Source of the DNA: Cocos nucifera
Taxonomy: Eukaryota; Streptophyta; Magnoliopsida; Arecales; Arecaceae
Direction: 5' to 3'
DNA length: 64,000 bases
NCBI GenBank assembly: GCA_006176705.1
Contig: QRFJ01005035.1
Coordinates: 1 to 64,000, forward strand
Shown here: piece after piece, positions 12,071 to 22,524 of the stretch
How positions within the stretch are numbered: the first letter of the stretch is position 1
How the letters are laid out: the number at the start of each line of letters is the position of its first letter
The notes under the pieces: model-generated
Told to the model about the DNA's origin: nothing
Seen by the model: the letters and a program-made list of their open reading frames with translations, nothing else
The model's database searches: none
Position numbers and translations under genes: made by a program

Positions 12071-12897
12071 AAGACCTACCTCCTTCTTGTTCTTCAGGCT
12101 GGCTAGGTAAAGAGGGCAGTTCCAATTTCAATGGCCGTCTGTGTTGCAATGAAAATATTTTTCTTTGTCAGTGGCCTTTTTCTTTGGCGCTGCTTTCTTC
12201 TTCTTCTCACCATTCATCTTCTGCTTCTTCACGAACTTCTTCTTCCCAAAAGACTTTCTCTTAAAAGAAGTCTACTTCACAACAAGTACTGAGCCTTTAG
12301 AACTTTTCATAGAAAGCTCAGCAATAACCAGCATATTCATGAGCTCAACCAAGGTATTCTAAAATTTATGCATATGATAGTTCATGATGAATTGCCCATA
12401 CGCATCAGTCAAGGTCTACAGAATTATGTCAGTCTACAGATCCTAATCTAACTTGACACCGAGCTTCTCAAGCTCTTTCAGGTCCTTGATCATCATAAGA
12501 TAATGATCTTGGATAGATTGCCCATCATGCATTTGAGCCTTAAAAAATCTTTTAGTGACTTGATATTTGGCTGCACGACTCTGTTCACCAAACAACTCTT
12601 ACGGTGAGCCAACATTTGGCGGCTAGTCTTAATGTCTTCATGTTGGCGCTGGAGCTCATCAGACATCGAGCCCCATATATAATACCTGGCTTTGTTATCT
12701 TCATCCATCTACTTTTCGAGAGATGCTCTCTGATCTGCGGATGGATGGACTGGTAAGATGGGAGGATCCTGTTCCAACACATGAGTCAACTTCTCGAAAC
12801 TCAAAATAATTTTAAAATTTTAGAGCCAATCCTTGTAGTTGGGTCCGGTCAATCTATGGGTGTCCAGGATATGGGCTAGTGTGTTGAACGCAGATAT
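12071..12897 (-). pseudogene. A2-minus gag, decayed
   Basis: This is a copia gag of the Retrotran_gag_2/UBN2 type, the capsid-like protein that packages element RNA. On the minus strand it begins at 12897 with ILDTHRL..NYKDW, continues through KWMDEDNKARYY (12493-12708) and the LEKLGVKLD-like region, and ends in a Lys-rich stretch and a zinc knuckle near 12110-12160. The knuckle reads YFHCNTDGH then a stop, so the first Cys is Tyr and the usual Trp codon is TGA. The expected start codon at 12895-12897 is ATA instead of ATG. Several frameshifts are present (for example near 12600). Confidence 0.8.
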
Positions 12898-14395
12898 TTT
12901 TCTATAGAGAGTCAAAGTTTCTAGTTAGATTTTATAATTAGACTTAAATAATTTATTTAAGAATTTTATTTTTAAATAAATTAGGCTCTCACTATTTACT
13001 CGGATCCCTACACTCCCTTGGCAGAGATGTGAAAATCTCCATGATTATAAATTTCTAGTGGATGGTGCAGTCCCATCAACTGACTCACCACCTCATCTAA
13101 CAGTTATTGATGATAGGTCAACCAATGAGTGGACAACTCTTGTCCAATAATTCTCTAATCATGGTGCACCCAAACTTGGTCTCTATTTATGAATCTCATC
13201 ATGTCCGAAATATTGATCCACTCCTTAGTTAAGTCAGACCTAGTATTTACATAGATTGAATTCCTGATTGGATCCCTCACCGTATCTAAAATATTGAGCC
13301 CAACCCATCCTTCAACTCATAGCATCTAATGCCTAATAGATATGGTTGCATCTTTCTTGTGTAACTGAACCACTGTATCCAGCCAAGAATAATCAATCCC
13401 AAAAAGGGCCCGCAAATCTATAATGATGGAAGACCTTAGACTTAATTTTTTTTAGGAAGATTTAATTTAGGTCTCTTTAAACTTGACTTGACTTAGTCAT
13501 AACAATTATGACTAACCTAGTGGCATGAGTTGGCTTGAATTGTTAGCCACCTTAAATTAGAACTGGATTCATACAAATGGCCAAATAAGTGAGATCGGTG
13601 GAAGGGATATGCCATTAACTTGATAAGAACGCATTCAGATCGAGTAGCTTCCAATTAAAAATCAGTCAGTTGTATTTGCCAAACTTACCTTAGACACCAA
13701 ATTATCGAATCAAAATTTATTGGGTTAGCTTACAATCCAAGCTCGAACCATGGAGCCAAATTAGATCTTGATTTGATCGAGTCATATCTTAATGTGATTC
13801 GATCTTGATCTAGACTTAATCCTATTAGACTGATCAAATCTAAGCTTTCTTTGATCCCACTAACCAACTCTTGATTCGATTTGATCAACCGCTAGACCTA
13901 ATTAAGCTATCCAAGTCCGAACCCAATTTTATGAATATATCTTAGATCTAAAAATTCATAATTTTAAATCTAATTAATTTTATAATCTTAATTCTTAATT
14001 AAGTTTTAGGTTCATGAACAAAACATGTAATAGAAATCCTAGAGTTTCAGGATCTAGGATTTTGTAGAAAAATCAATTTTAATTTTTGATTAAGGACGAA
14101 CGCGCAGCATCCCTACATGCCATAAGAACATTCTATCGAATAGGAGGAAAAAGCCTTTAAATCCTACTTTATTCTTATGACTGGATGACCATGGAAAACT
14201 CCTTAATCAAAAATATAATTTTTTACTACAAAACAGTTAGATCATATATCACATATAAAAAGATCTAACTAATACATGTCTTGCATACATCTCATGTATC
14301 ATTAATATGCATACTTTCATATCTGAAACATCACATATTAAATTTAAAAAATAAAATTTTAAATTTGATCATATCAAAATTAAAACTATTCTAGA
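12898..14395 (-). other. A2-minus leader, gag-proximal part
   Basis: This non-coding stretch lies between gag and the gypsy insertion at 14396. It matches the leaders at 50335-51546 (+) and 62625-63824 (-). It ends with the target duplication CTAGA (14391-14395). Joining it to 22135 restores the order seen uninterrupted near 50640-50780. I see no uORF I trust. Confidence 0.8.
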
Positions 14396-16021
14396 TGATA
14401 AGTATCATAAATTCATCAATAAAAGTATTAATTTATTAATTAATTTATATTAATTTTTAAAAATTATTAATCAATTTATATATAATTTTGAAAAATTCAT
14501 ATTTTTATTAATTAAAAAATTAATTAAAAAATAATAAAAATTAGAAAATAAAATTTTATAATCAATGGAAAGAGCTCATTTTTTTGATCATAACGAAATA
14601 AGTTTGGAGTAAAACAAAGCTAAAACAAAAAAGATATGAATTTCTAAAGAAATAAAATAAAAAATTTCAAATGAAAAATAACATATGGCTCAAATGGCTC
14701 AAGCCGCCACGTCGCAGCAGCCGGCGCATCCAAATGTGCTGAGCCAAGCTAACCAAGCCAGCATGCCAAGCCATCCACGCTAGCCGACTCAACCCTAGAA
14801 GCCATCAGTCGATCTACAGCACAGTGTGGACCGCCAGCACAGCAGACATCGGCAAATCAGAACTTGCCATGTGGTGGACCTAGACCCCTAAAGGGTTTAC
14901 AAAAAATTCATCATGACTCATAGGGCATTTTGGTCTTTTCATCTATCAATAAAAGATGCTGATTGGTTACGGTGCACGAAGTGGCCGATCCACATGGTCC
15001 ATGGGAACAATAAATGCGCGATCGTGCGATGGTGGTTGTTTGCGGTCAAGATTGAATGGTCAAGTTTTTTTTTAGTTGCTGATTTCATCCGAATCGCCAT
15101 CGGATGGCAGCGCTTGATTCCAGCTTCGATCCGACGATCCAAAAGGCTTCCGACAGTGATCAAACTCTCAAGCGTGTGATCAATGGCCTAAATTCCTCCA
15201 TCAAGCGTAATCCAATGGCCAAAAATTAATCCAACTTCATCTGGGCCATTACACATCCATTTTTGGTATTTTTGAAAGCATCGGATCACCATCCAATGGC
15301 CAGAATTAAAAGAACTCAAGAGGGGCTATTTTAATCCGAATTTCACTCAGATTTCTTCCTATTTTCATGATTAAAACAACCCTTAGTCCCACATTGCCTC
15401 TAGAAAAATATCTAGCCTCCCTAGCTCTATAAAAAAGACCCCAGGCCTTAAAAAATCAACATGTCCGATCAAGGTGAAGCTTTGGTACAAGGTGCAGCCA
15501 GGCTATGGGTTAATGGCTACTTCAAAGCAATTGGTGTCGAGAAGAAGAGCAGGGCTTCTACACCATCTTTCCACCAATGCCGATCCAAGATCAGAGATCA
15601 GCCTATTTTATTTTCTTTTTATTTTATGTATTTAAATTATAAACTTTTTTAATGTAATATTTATTTTTATGCTCTTTAATTTCATGCTTTTTAGTTTTAT
15701 TATAATTTAATTTCTATACTTTAAATTATTGCTTTTTATTTTATTACAAGTAGATGCTAAGATCTAACTAGTAGATCTTAGTACCAAGTTTAAATTCCTC
15801 CATCTTTTAATTTTTGCTTTTTATTTTCTGACTTTATTTTTGATCCTAAAACTCTTCTCTTTTCTTTTTTTTTTGTAAAATTAAAGATTTTAAATTTAAA
15901 AATACTACCTTTCCTATGGATTCAACCCGACTCACTACTATCTATGGATTTTTAATTATTTTAAGAAGTTAGACTAAATTGATAAACACGGTGTCTTAGT
16001 GACAACATCGCATTTCTCTCA
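14396..16021 (+). repeat. 5' LTR of G1, 1626 bp
   Basis: It pairs with 20513-22129. Shared landmarks are the AT-rich start, the Ala-rich-looking GC island near 14700-14900, CTCTATAAAAA (TATA-like) near 15425, and the end GACAACATCGCATTTCTCTCA. Small open frames at 14913 and 15461 have no family motif. Confidence 0.92.
15425..15436 (+). promoter_or_regulatory. TATA-like box in the G1 5' LTR
   Basis: CTCTATAAAAAA occurs here, and CTCTATAAAAAG at the same place in the 3' LTR (near 21533). Position about 1.03 kb into a 1.6 kb LTR fits a U3-R border. Confidence 0.5.
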
Positions 16022-16027
16022 AGTTTT

Positions 16028-16044
16028 TAGCGTCGTTGCCAGGA
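16028..16044 (+). other. Primer-binding site of G1
   Basis: TAGCGTCGTTGCCAGGA starts six bases after the LTR end. It resembles the TGGCGCCGTTGCCGGGGA primer site known from Athila/Tat-class gypsy elements (from memory, matched to tRNA-Asp), with a few substitutions. Confidence 0.7.
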
Positions 16045-17333
16045 AATGGAATAGATGCTATTTTTTCTTTGATTTCTTTAATTTTTTTTGTAAATTAATT
16101 ATAAATATTATTTTTTTAAATATTACTCACTAATTTTTTTTTTTATTTATTTTATAGAAAAAAAGAGAAAAGAAAGAAAGCATCTAATTTTGGTGAGATC
16201 AATCCTAATCCTAGTCCTCTTTTCTTTTTATTTATTTATTTAGTTATTTTATTTTTAAATTAATTTAAAAAATATCCATTTAAACCTAATTAAAAGCCTC
16301 ATGATAAGATTAGAAATCCTAACTGCTTAGAGCATGCATCATATTATTTTTATTTTTATTTTTATTTATTTATTTATTTTTGATGATTACTAGAGGTAAG
16401 GTAAGTCTTTCAGAATTCAATTAATTACATGCATCTAGTTTAAATTGCATAGAACCCTTTGATTGAAAATTTTTTTGTGCATATTCATATTAAACCAAAT
16501 TAAGGGCACAACCCAATTAAACAAGATAAGATAGGGTTTTGATCACCCTTCCTTGGCCCACAAATAACCAACCAGCATCCTGCATTGACCTAAGCCTTTA
16601 ATTTTAAAATCAATTAGACATCAGCCCTAGGAATTCAAGCTCAATAGGACAAGGAACCCTAAGAGTTGAACCAAGTTAGGGTTAGTCAATTTGACTGGTG
16701 TCTAAAAAAGTTGTTCAGGGATGACTGGGCCCGAAGGAAGGTGATTTCTAATTGGTTCCGTTAGCTTATCTAACCAAGCACAATTGATGTCTAAGACAAG
16801 CAACGGGGGGACTCCCACCGACCTTACACTTACTTGGCTAGTTGATTGGCTGATCTTACATTTGGAGGGCTTAAAGATGACCTTGGCAGTTAGGAGCTGT
16901 CTAGATCTAGGATAACCTTTAGTCAGAATTGATTGACCAACTTGATTGCTAACCAACATCAAACCTAATTAAACTTAGTTCTTCTCTCTCTTCTTAGTTC
17001 TAGGACTCCTTAGGACTTTTTTTAGAACTCTTCTTTCTTTCTTCTTCTTTCTCTTTTAAAAATAAAATAAAATAAAATTAAAATAAAATAAAAAATAAAC
17101 TTAACTAACTAAAAAAAATTTAAAATAATAATTTAATTTAATTGAATTAATTAATAAAATAATTAATCTTTAATATAATAAAATAATAAAAAATATAAAA
17201 AAATTTTAAAAAATTTTTTGAACCACACGTTAGGGTTGCACTAGTGCATGCATGGTAGAAAATTGCTTTACCTGATCTAGTTGAACCCAACCATAAAATT
17301 AAAAGGCTGAATTATATTAAACCCGATAACCAA
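16045..17333 (+). other. G1 leader with simple repeats
   Basis: This is a long non-coding leader between primer site and gag. It contains short A/T-rich repeats: TTTA/TTTTA runs at 16228-16260 and 16344-16381, and AAAAT runs at 17057-17100. No gene is visible; the minus-strand frame at 16702-16962 has no motif. Confidence 0.6.
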
Positions 17334-18200
17334 ATGGCTGAAAATTTTAGAGAACCACCTAAATAGATGAATAAATACTTTATTCCTTCTACCTATAATC
17401 CATCGACTTGTATCCAATTATCTAAAATTCATGCTACCCACTATGAGATCATGCCAACCATAATCCAGATGCTCCCATCTTTTTAAACATCTGGATGAAT
17501 TCTTAGAAATCTGCTCTATGGTGAAAATTCAAAATTTAACTAATGATGCCCTCAGACTAATTTTATTTTCCTTATTATTAAAAGATAAAGCCAAGTACTG
17601 GCTTGGAACAATAGGAGACCAATTAAAACTTGGGCTGACTTGCAAAGTGAATTTCTTAAAAAATTTTCCCTCATAGGCCGAACCAATACTATGAGACAAG
17701 CTATCACTGGATTTGCTCAGCTTCCAAGGGAATAGATTCACGAGTCATGGGAGAGACTTAAGGAACTTCTTAAAAAATGCCCACACCATGGTCTGTCTAA
17801 GTGGCAAATAGTTCAAGCTTTCTATGAGGGTTTTGGAGATCAATACAGACAGATGGTAGATGCATCCTGTGGAGGTGCATTCATGAACAAGAGTGAGGAT
17901 GAAGCCTATTTCTTATTTGAAATCCTGAGTGAAAACTCAATTAACCATGCTTCATTATCTTTCTACCAAACCTAGGCTGGGATTCATGAATTTAAACATG
18001 TAGAATCTAGTCCTAAGGCTGATTCAAATTTGATAAATAAAGTGGACTTTTTTGCTCAAAAATTAGATCAAGTCCTAACCCTAGGTTAACAATCTCTTGC
18101 ACAATTCACATCATCTTCTCAGGAGATTTGTTCAATCTACGCTAGCCCAACCCATCATGTGAATGAATGCCCTAAGGCTGCACAATTTTCACTTTTTATC
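17334..18200 (+). pseudogene. G1 gag pseudogene (Athila/Tat-like)
   Basis: This is a gypsy gag (Retrotrans_gag). From the ATG at 17334 come a short MAENF start, a stop after PPK, then PSTCIQLSKIHATHYEIMPT, the core KDKAKYWL (near 17585), TWADLQSEFLKKF, INH-type GRTNTMRQAI, HESWERLKELLKKCPHHG, and AFYEGF. The reading switches frame near 17615 and is stopped at 17732 where a Gln or Lys codon is now TAG. A zinc knuckle at 18129-18170 reads C-x2-Y-x4-H-x4-C, so its second Cys (TGY) is TAC. The order and spacing are those of Athila/Tat gag proteins. As written it cannot make a full Gag. Confidence 0.85.
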
Positions 18201-18718
18201 CAAAAATAAGTTGCTCAAGGCTACTCCAAGCCAGTTAATGATCCATTTTCAAATTCATATAACCAACATTAGAGTAACTATAATTTTCTTAGACATCTCA
18301 ACAGACTTAGGCTCAGATCAAAATTTCACCTATGCAAAATTATCAAAATAGATCCCAATACCAAAATTATGTTTATAATAATGGCCAGCCTAGTTAGTTT
18401 ATCCAGCCACCACATCATAATCATCCCTTATACCCACCTTCTCAACAGACCAATCTAGCTGATGATAGATTTAACCAACTTCAATAATTGATTCTGACTC
18501 AATAGCAATCTATCACCAGATTAGAAGCTCAAATTGGATAATTACTTGAGTCTAACACGAGGAGAGAACTAGATCAACTATCGAACCTACCAATTTCAAA
18601 CAACCCACTTAATGTCCACCAACCACCTGGACCAAGTTATCAATTTAATGTCTCACTTAAGAATCCCCAATCTGAGAATATCAAAGTAATTTTTGAATTT
18701 AAAAGCTATAGGATTAAT
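18201..18718 (+). other. G1 gag tail, no open frame
   Basis: This is a Gln/Asn/Pro-rich coding remnant (for example LQ.LILTQ-like and ARIEAQIGQL-like pieces) between the zinc knuckle and the next open frame. It is interrupted by several stops. I see no protease DSG/DTG motif in it. Confidence 0.45.
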
Positions 18719-19285
18719 ATGGACCCATACCAAGATCAGGTGAGAGAGGCTAGTACCGATGCTAGCCAAAATAAAAATTTAGAGAAATTGGTTAGTATTG
18801 AGACTAACCACATAGAAGAACCCGAGCCAGGAATTAGTATTGATGCTACTTCCAGTTTAAATGAGATAGAAAAAGGAGAAAAGAGAATAGATGATTTACC
18901 CAAAACTTATAAACCTAATGTCCAATTCTCTTCAACCTTAGAAGCCGATTCTTCTTACAAAAATCAAGAGGCATGTAATGAAATATCAATGGAGTTACTT
19001 AAACAAGACCATAATAATTTACCTCCAGAATTAAAGCTATCTTTAATCACCATTCCAGCACCTATTGAATCAAACTTGACTCCTAATACAAAAACTCCAT
19101 TCATGAGTATTTTAGAAGAACAAATAAGAGAAATTCTTAATAAACATGGGTCTGAGAATGGGATCATGAATTATGTCCCTAAAATTAATAGTGAATATGT
19201 CAATAATGGGATTATAAATCAACTTTTTGAGATTGGCAATCCAAAACCATTGGAATTTATCAATCCAATATTTGACACAGGATAG
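18719..19285 (+). CDS. G1 open frame of unknown function, 188 codons
   Basis: I do not recognise this protein. It is acidic, rich in Glu, Asn and Ser, with no Cys cluster, membrane segment or protease motif. The first two thirds look like an unstructured linker. The last 60 residues (ILEEQIREILNKHG...) could form short helices. It lies where an autonomous element would have the gag-protease junction, and it may be the frayed C-terminal end of gag. It is the longest open frame of G1, but the upstream frame is stopped, so translation would need its own ATG at 18719. Whether it is made is unknown. Confidence 0.4.
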   Translation: MDPYQDQVREASTDASQNKNLEKLVSIETNHIEEPEPGISIDATSSLNEIEKGEKRIDDLPKTYKPNVQFSSTLEADSSYKNQEACNEISMELLKQDHNNLPPELKLSLITIPAPIESNLTPNTKTPFMSILEEQIREILNKHGSENGIMNYVPKINSEYVNNGIINQLFEIGNPKPLEFINPIFDTG

Positions 19286-19302
19286 TAAGCTGCATTGTGT
19301 CT

Positions 19303-19345
19303 GGCTGAAGACGGTAAACTTAGCGCTTGTTGGGAGACAACCCAA
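19303..19345 (+). other. Conserved Athila/Tat-type non-coding box
   Basis: GCTGAAGACGGTAAACTTAG followed by CGCTTGTTGGGAGACAACCC. From memory, closely similar boxes (AGCGCTT.TTGGGAGGCAACCC) recur downstream of the coding region in many plant Athila/Tat elements. Its survival here, without pol, supports deletion of pol from such an element. Confidence 0.55.
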
Positions 19346-19511
19346 TATTTAGTTTTTATCTAATTTATCCTTTTAGTTTATTTTCTTTTTAGGATAATTT
19401 GAATAAGTTGGAGGGAGAGCCCAAATTTTCAAAGGCATGTGCTGGACCAAAAATATAGTCAGGTATATTCTTTCATATTCTTTATTACATCCTTTATTTT
19501 TTTATCTCCAT

Positions 19512-19542
19512 TGAGGACAATGTTGATTAAGTGGGGGGGAGA
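19512..19542 (+). other. Internal polypurine-like tract of G1
   Basis: GAGGACAATG ... TTAAGTGGGGGGGAG, about 1 kb before the 3' LTR. It is a second purine tract besides the one at the LTR, as found in several Athila/Tat elements. The following ~970 bp up to 20495 is non-coding: ATTGAGTGT/AAGCAA-type repeats appear near 19895 and 20160, where the phrase TGCCTAAGYAAGCA is used twice. Confidence 0.5.
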
Positions 19543-20495
19543 AAAATAAAAATTTTAAAATTTTAAGTCCTCAAAAAAGTTAGTATTTAGTATTTAGACA
19601 CCTGATTATGCTTAAGAATCGAATTAAACTAAGCATTTTTAAAAGAAAATTGATACACAAATCAAAGAATCTGTGAGATATTGAGGAATCAAGTATTAAA
19701 AAAATTCAATAAAGAGTTAAGTCTAGAATATAAAAAGTTTTTTCTTGAAGCATTTCTAATTATTTCTACTAGCATCAAAGAAAAGTCTACTTTTTATAGG
19801 CTTGTATAGGATAACTATACGTTTCTTCATATAACAAATTTATTTTAATAAAATAGTTCGTAAGTACTTCTTACTGAGTAATCGGGCTTCTTTGCCTAAG
19901 CAAGCATTGAGTTTCATATCAAAATATGGGAAGGACAAAGAAGCTCGTTGTAAAGCTAGTCTTAACTCGTAGCTTGTTTGATTTGAGCTAGTAAGCCTGA
20001 GGGATATTTTATACCTAGTGCCCTAAAGCCAACTGGTTTGGGAGTCATTGGCCCAAGACTCGCTACATGGATCAAATAGAAAGCTTAAGAGGTTAAGACA
20101 CTCAATAGTGGTACAACGTTAAAAAAAAATATATATTAATTTTCCATCGAGTAACCGGGTCCCGTTGCCTAAGTAAGCAATGATATTCACATCAAAAAGT
20201 TGGCAATATGAAAATAAAAATCAATAAATGAAGGATGAAAGTAGCAATACACTTGCCTATATGAAAGTTTAGACAAATCAGAGATAAAGATGGGATAATT
20301 TAGAAAAAATTTAGAAAAATTTAATGTTCTTTACTTAATTTTTCTATTGATAAGTATTAATACCCCAATGATATGTCTCACTTAAGCTCTATTGAATATC
20401 AATAGCCATTTTAAAAATTGCTTAGGTAAAATTCAAAACTCTAAAGTTAAAAGGTATTTAAAACTAAATTCTTTCTTTACTCGAGGATGAGCAAA

Positions 20496-20512
20496 GCTTA
20501 AGTTAGGAGGTA
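20496..20512 (+). other. Polypurine tract of G1
   Basis: AGCTTAAGTTAGGAGGTA immediately before the LTR start at 20513, in the CTTAAGTT.GGGGGT form typical of this class with one G lost. Confidence 0.65.
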
Positions 20513-22129
20513 TGATAAGTACCATAAATTCATCAATAAAAGTATTAATTTATTAATTAATTTATATTAATTTTTAAGAATTATTAATCAATTTATATAT
20601 AATTTTGAGAAATTCATAATTTTATTAATTAAAAAATTAATTAAAAAATAATAAACATAAAAAAATAAAATTTTATAATCAATAGAAAGATCTCATTTTT
20701 TTGATCATAACGAAATAAGTTTGGAGCAAAACGGAGCTAAAACGGAAAAGATATGAATTTCTAAAAAAATAAAATAAAAAATTTCAAATGAAAAATAATA
20801 TACGGCTCAAGCCGCCACGCCGTAGCAGCTGGCGCATCCAAACGCGCCGAGCCAAGCCGACCAAGTTGGTGCGCCAAGCCATCCACGCTAGCCGACTCAA
20901 GTTTAGAAGCCATTAGCTGGTCTATAGCACAGTGTGGACCGCCAGCACAGCAGACACCGACGAATCAGAACTTGCCACGTGGTGGACCTAGACCCCTAAA
21001 GAGTTTACAGAAAATTCATCACGGCTCATAGGGCATTTTGGTCTTTTCATCTATCAATAAAAGGCACTGATTGGTTGCGGTGCACGATGTGGCTGGTCCA
21101 CGTGGTCCATGAGAGCAGTAAATGCACGATCGTGTGGTGGTGGTTGTTTGCGGTTAAGATCGGATGGTCAAGTTTTTCTTAGTTGCTGATTTCACCCGGA
21201 TCGCCATCGGACGGCAGCGCTTGATTCCAACTTCGATCTGATGGTCCAGAAGGCTCCCGACGGCAATCAAACTCTTAGGCACATGATCAACGACCTAAAT
21301 TCCTCCATCAAGTGCAATCCAATGGCTAGAAATTAATCCAACTTCATCTGGGCCATTACACGTCCATTTTTGATATTTTTGAAAGCATCGGATCACCATC
21401 CAATGGCCAGAATTAAAAGAACTTAAGAGGGGCTATTTTACTCAGAATTTCACTTAGATTTCTTCATATTTTCATGATTAAAATAACCCTTAGTCCCACG
21501 TTACCTCCAAAAAAAATATCTAGCCTCCCTAGCTCTATAAAAAGGACCCCAGGTCTTCAAAAATCAACATCTCCGATCAAGGTGAAGCTTTGGTACAGGA
21601 TGAAGCCAGGCTATGGGTTAATGGCTGCTTCAAAGCAATTGGTGCCGAGAAGAAGAGCGGAGCTTCTACACCATCTTTCCACCAATGTTGATCGAAGATT
21701 AGAGATCAACCTATTTTATTTTCTTATTATTTTATGTATTTAAATTATGAACTTTTTTAATGTAACATTTATTTTTATGCTCTTTAATTTCATGCTTTTT
21801 ATTTTTATTGTAATTTAATTTTTGCACTTTAAATTATTGCTTTTTATTTTATTGCAAGTAGATGCTAAGATCTAACTAGTAGATCTTAGTATCAAATTTA
21901 AATTCTTGCACCTTTTAATTTTTTCTTTTTATTTTTCGACTTCACTTTTGATTCCAAAACTCTTCTCTTTTCTTTTTCTTTTTTAAAATCAAAGATTTCA
22001 AATCAAAAAATACTACCTTCCCTATGGATTCGACCCGAGTCACCGCTATCTATGAATTTTTAATTATTATAAGAAGTTAGATTAAACTGATAAATACGGT
22101 GTCTTAACGACAACATCGCGTTCCTATCA
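20513..22129 (+). repeat. 3' LTR of G1, 1617 bp
   Basis: Partner of 14396-16021 with the same ends; followed directly by the duplicated CTAGA. Compared with the 5' LTR it keeps more CpG in the GC island (for example ACGCCG near 20817), so the two have lost different CpG sites. Confidence 0.92.
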
Positions 22130-22524
22130 CTAGATATCTTATAAAACTATTCTATGACTAGTCTAAGCATGCATCTTTCATATCTTATATAAATAAATTA
22201 AAAATTAAAAATTTTATTTTATATTTTTAGATCTAATTACAATAATTATAACATTAAAAAAATAAAAATTAAATAGATCTAAAATTATATTTAATCAAAT
22301 TAAATACATGATCATACTAGACTACACATAGAACTATTCTATACCTAGTCTAGTCATGCATCTCATACATATTAGATCTAAATTATTTAATTTTTAATTT
22401 TTTGATTTTAGATCTAATCATATCTGATGTAATATCTAAAACTTTTTAATATTAGATCATAAATAAAAATAAAATCAGATCTAAGGTAGATCTGAAGAAT
22501 TGCTAAAGCAGCTCTGATACTAGT
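22130..22524 (-). other. A2-minus leader, LTR-proximal part, with primer site
   Basis: This continues the leader interrupted at 14395. The complement of 22511-22524 reads ACTAGTATCAGAGC, the copia primer site (TGGTATCAGAGC with one change), next to the LTR end. Confidence 0.82.

Larger units (their letters stand above)
14396..22129 (+). mobile_element. G1: complete gag-only (non-autonomous) gypsy LTR retrotransposon
   Basis: The element is 7734 bp. Two LTRs (14396-16021 and 20513-22129) both start TGATAAGTA and end TCA, and the 5-bp duplication CTAGA is at 14391-14395 and 22130-22134. The interior (16022-20512) holds a primer site, a broken gag with a damaged zinc knuckle, an 188-codon frame of unknown role, and purine tracts. 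There is no protease, reverse transcriptase, RNase H or integrase in its ~4.5 kb interior, so it must have moved with enzymes from another element. Gag and primer type point to the Athila/Tat side of Ty3/gypsy. LTRs differ at roughly one base in ten where I compared them, mostly C/T and G/A, so the insertion is old. Confidence 0.9.

Noticed and set aside
14913..15179. Overlapping 88- and 74-codon frames in the G1 5' LTR
   Set aside because: Not both open in the 3' LTR; no motif; GC-richer LTR part gives chance frames.
16228..17100. Origin, scaffold-attachment or centromere signals in the A/T-rich runs
   Set aside because: The runs are short simple repeats in a retrotransposon leader; nothing specific supports such a role.
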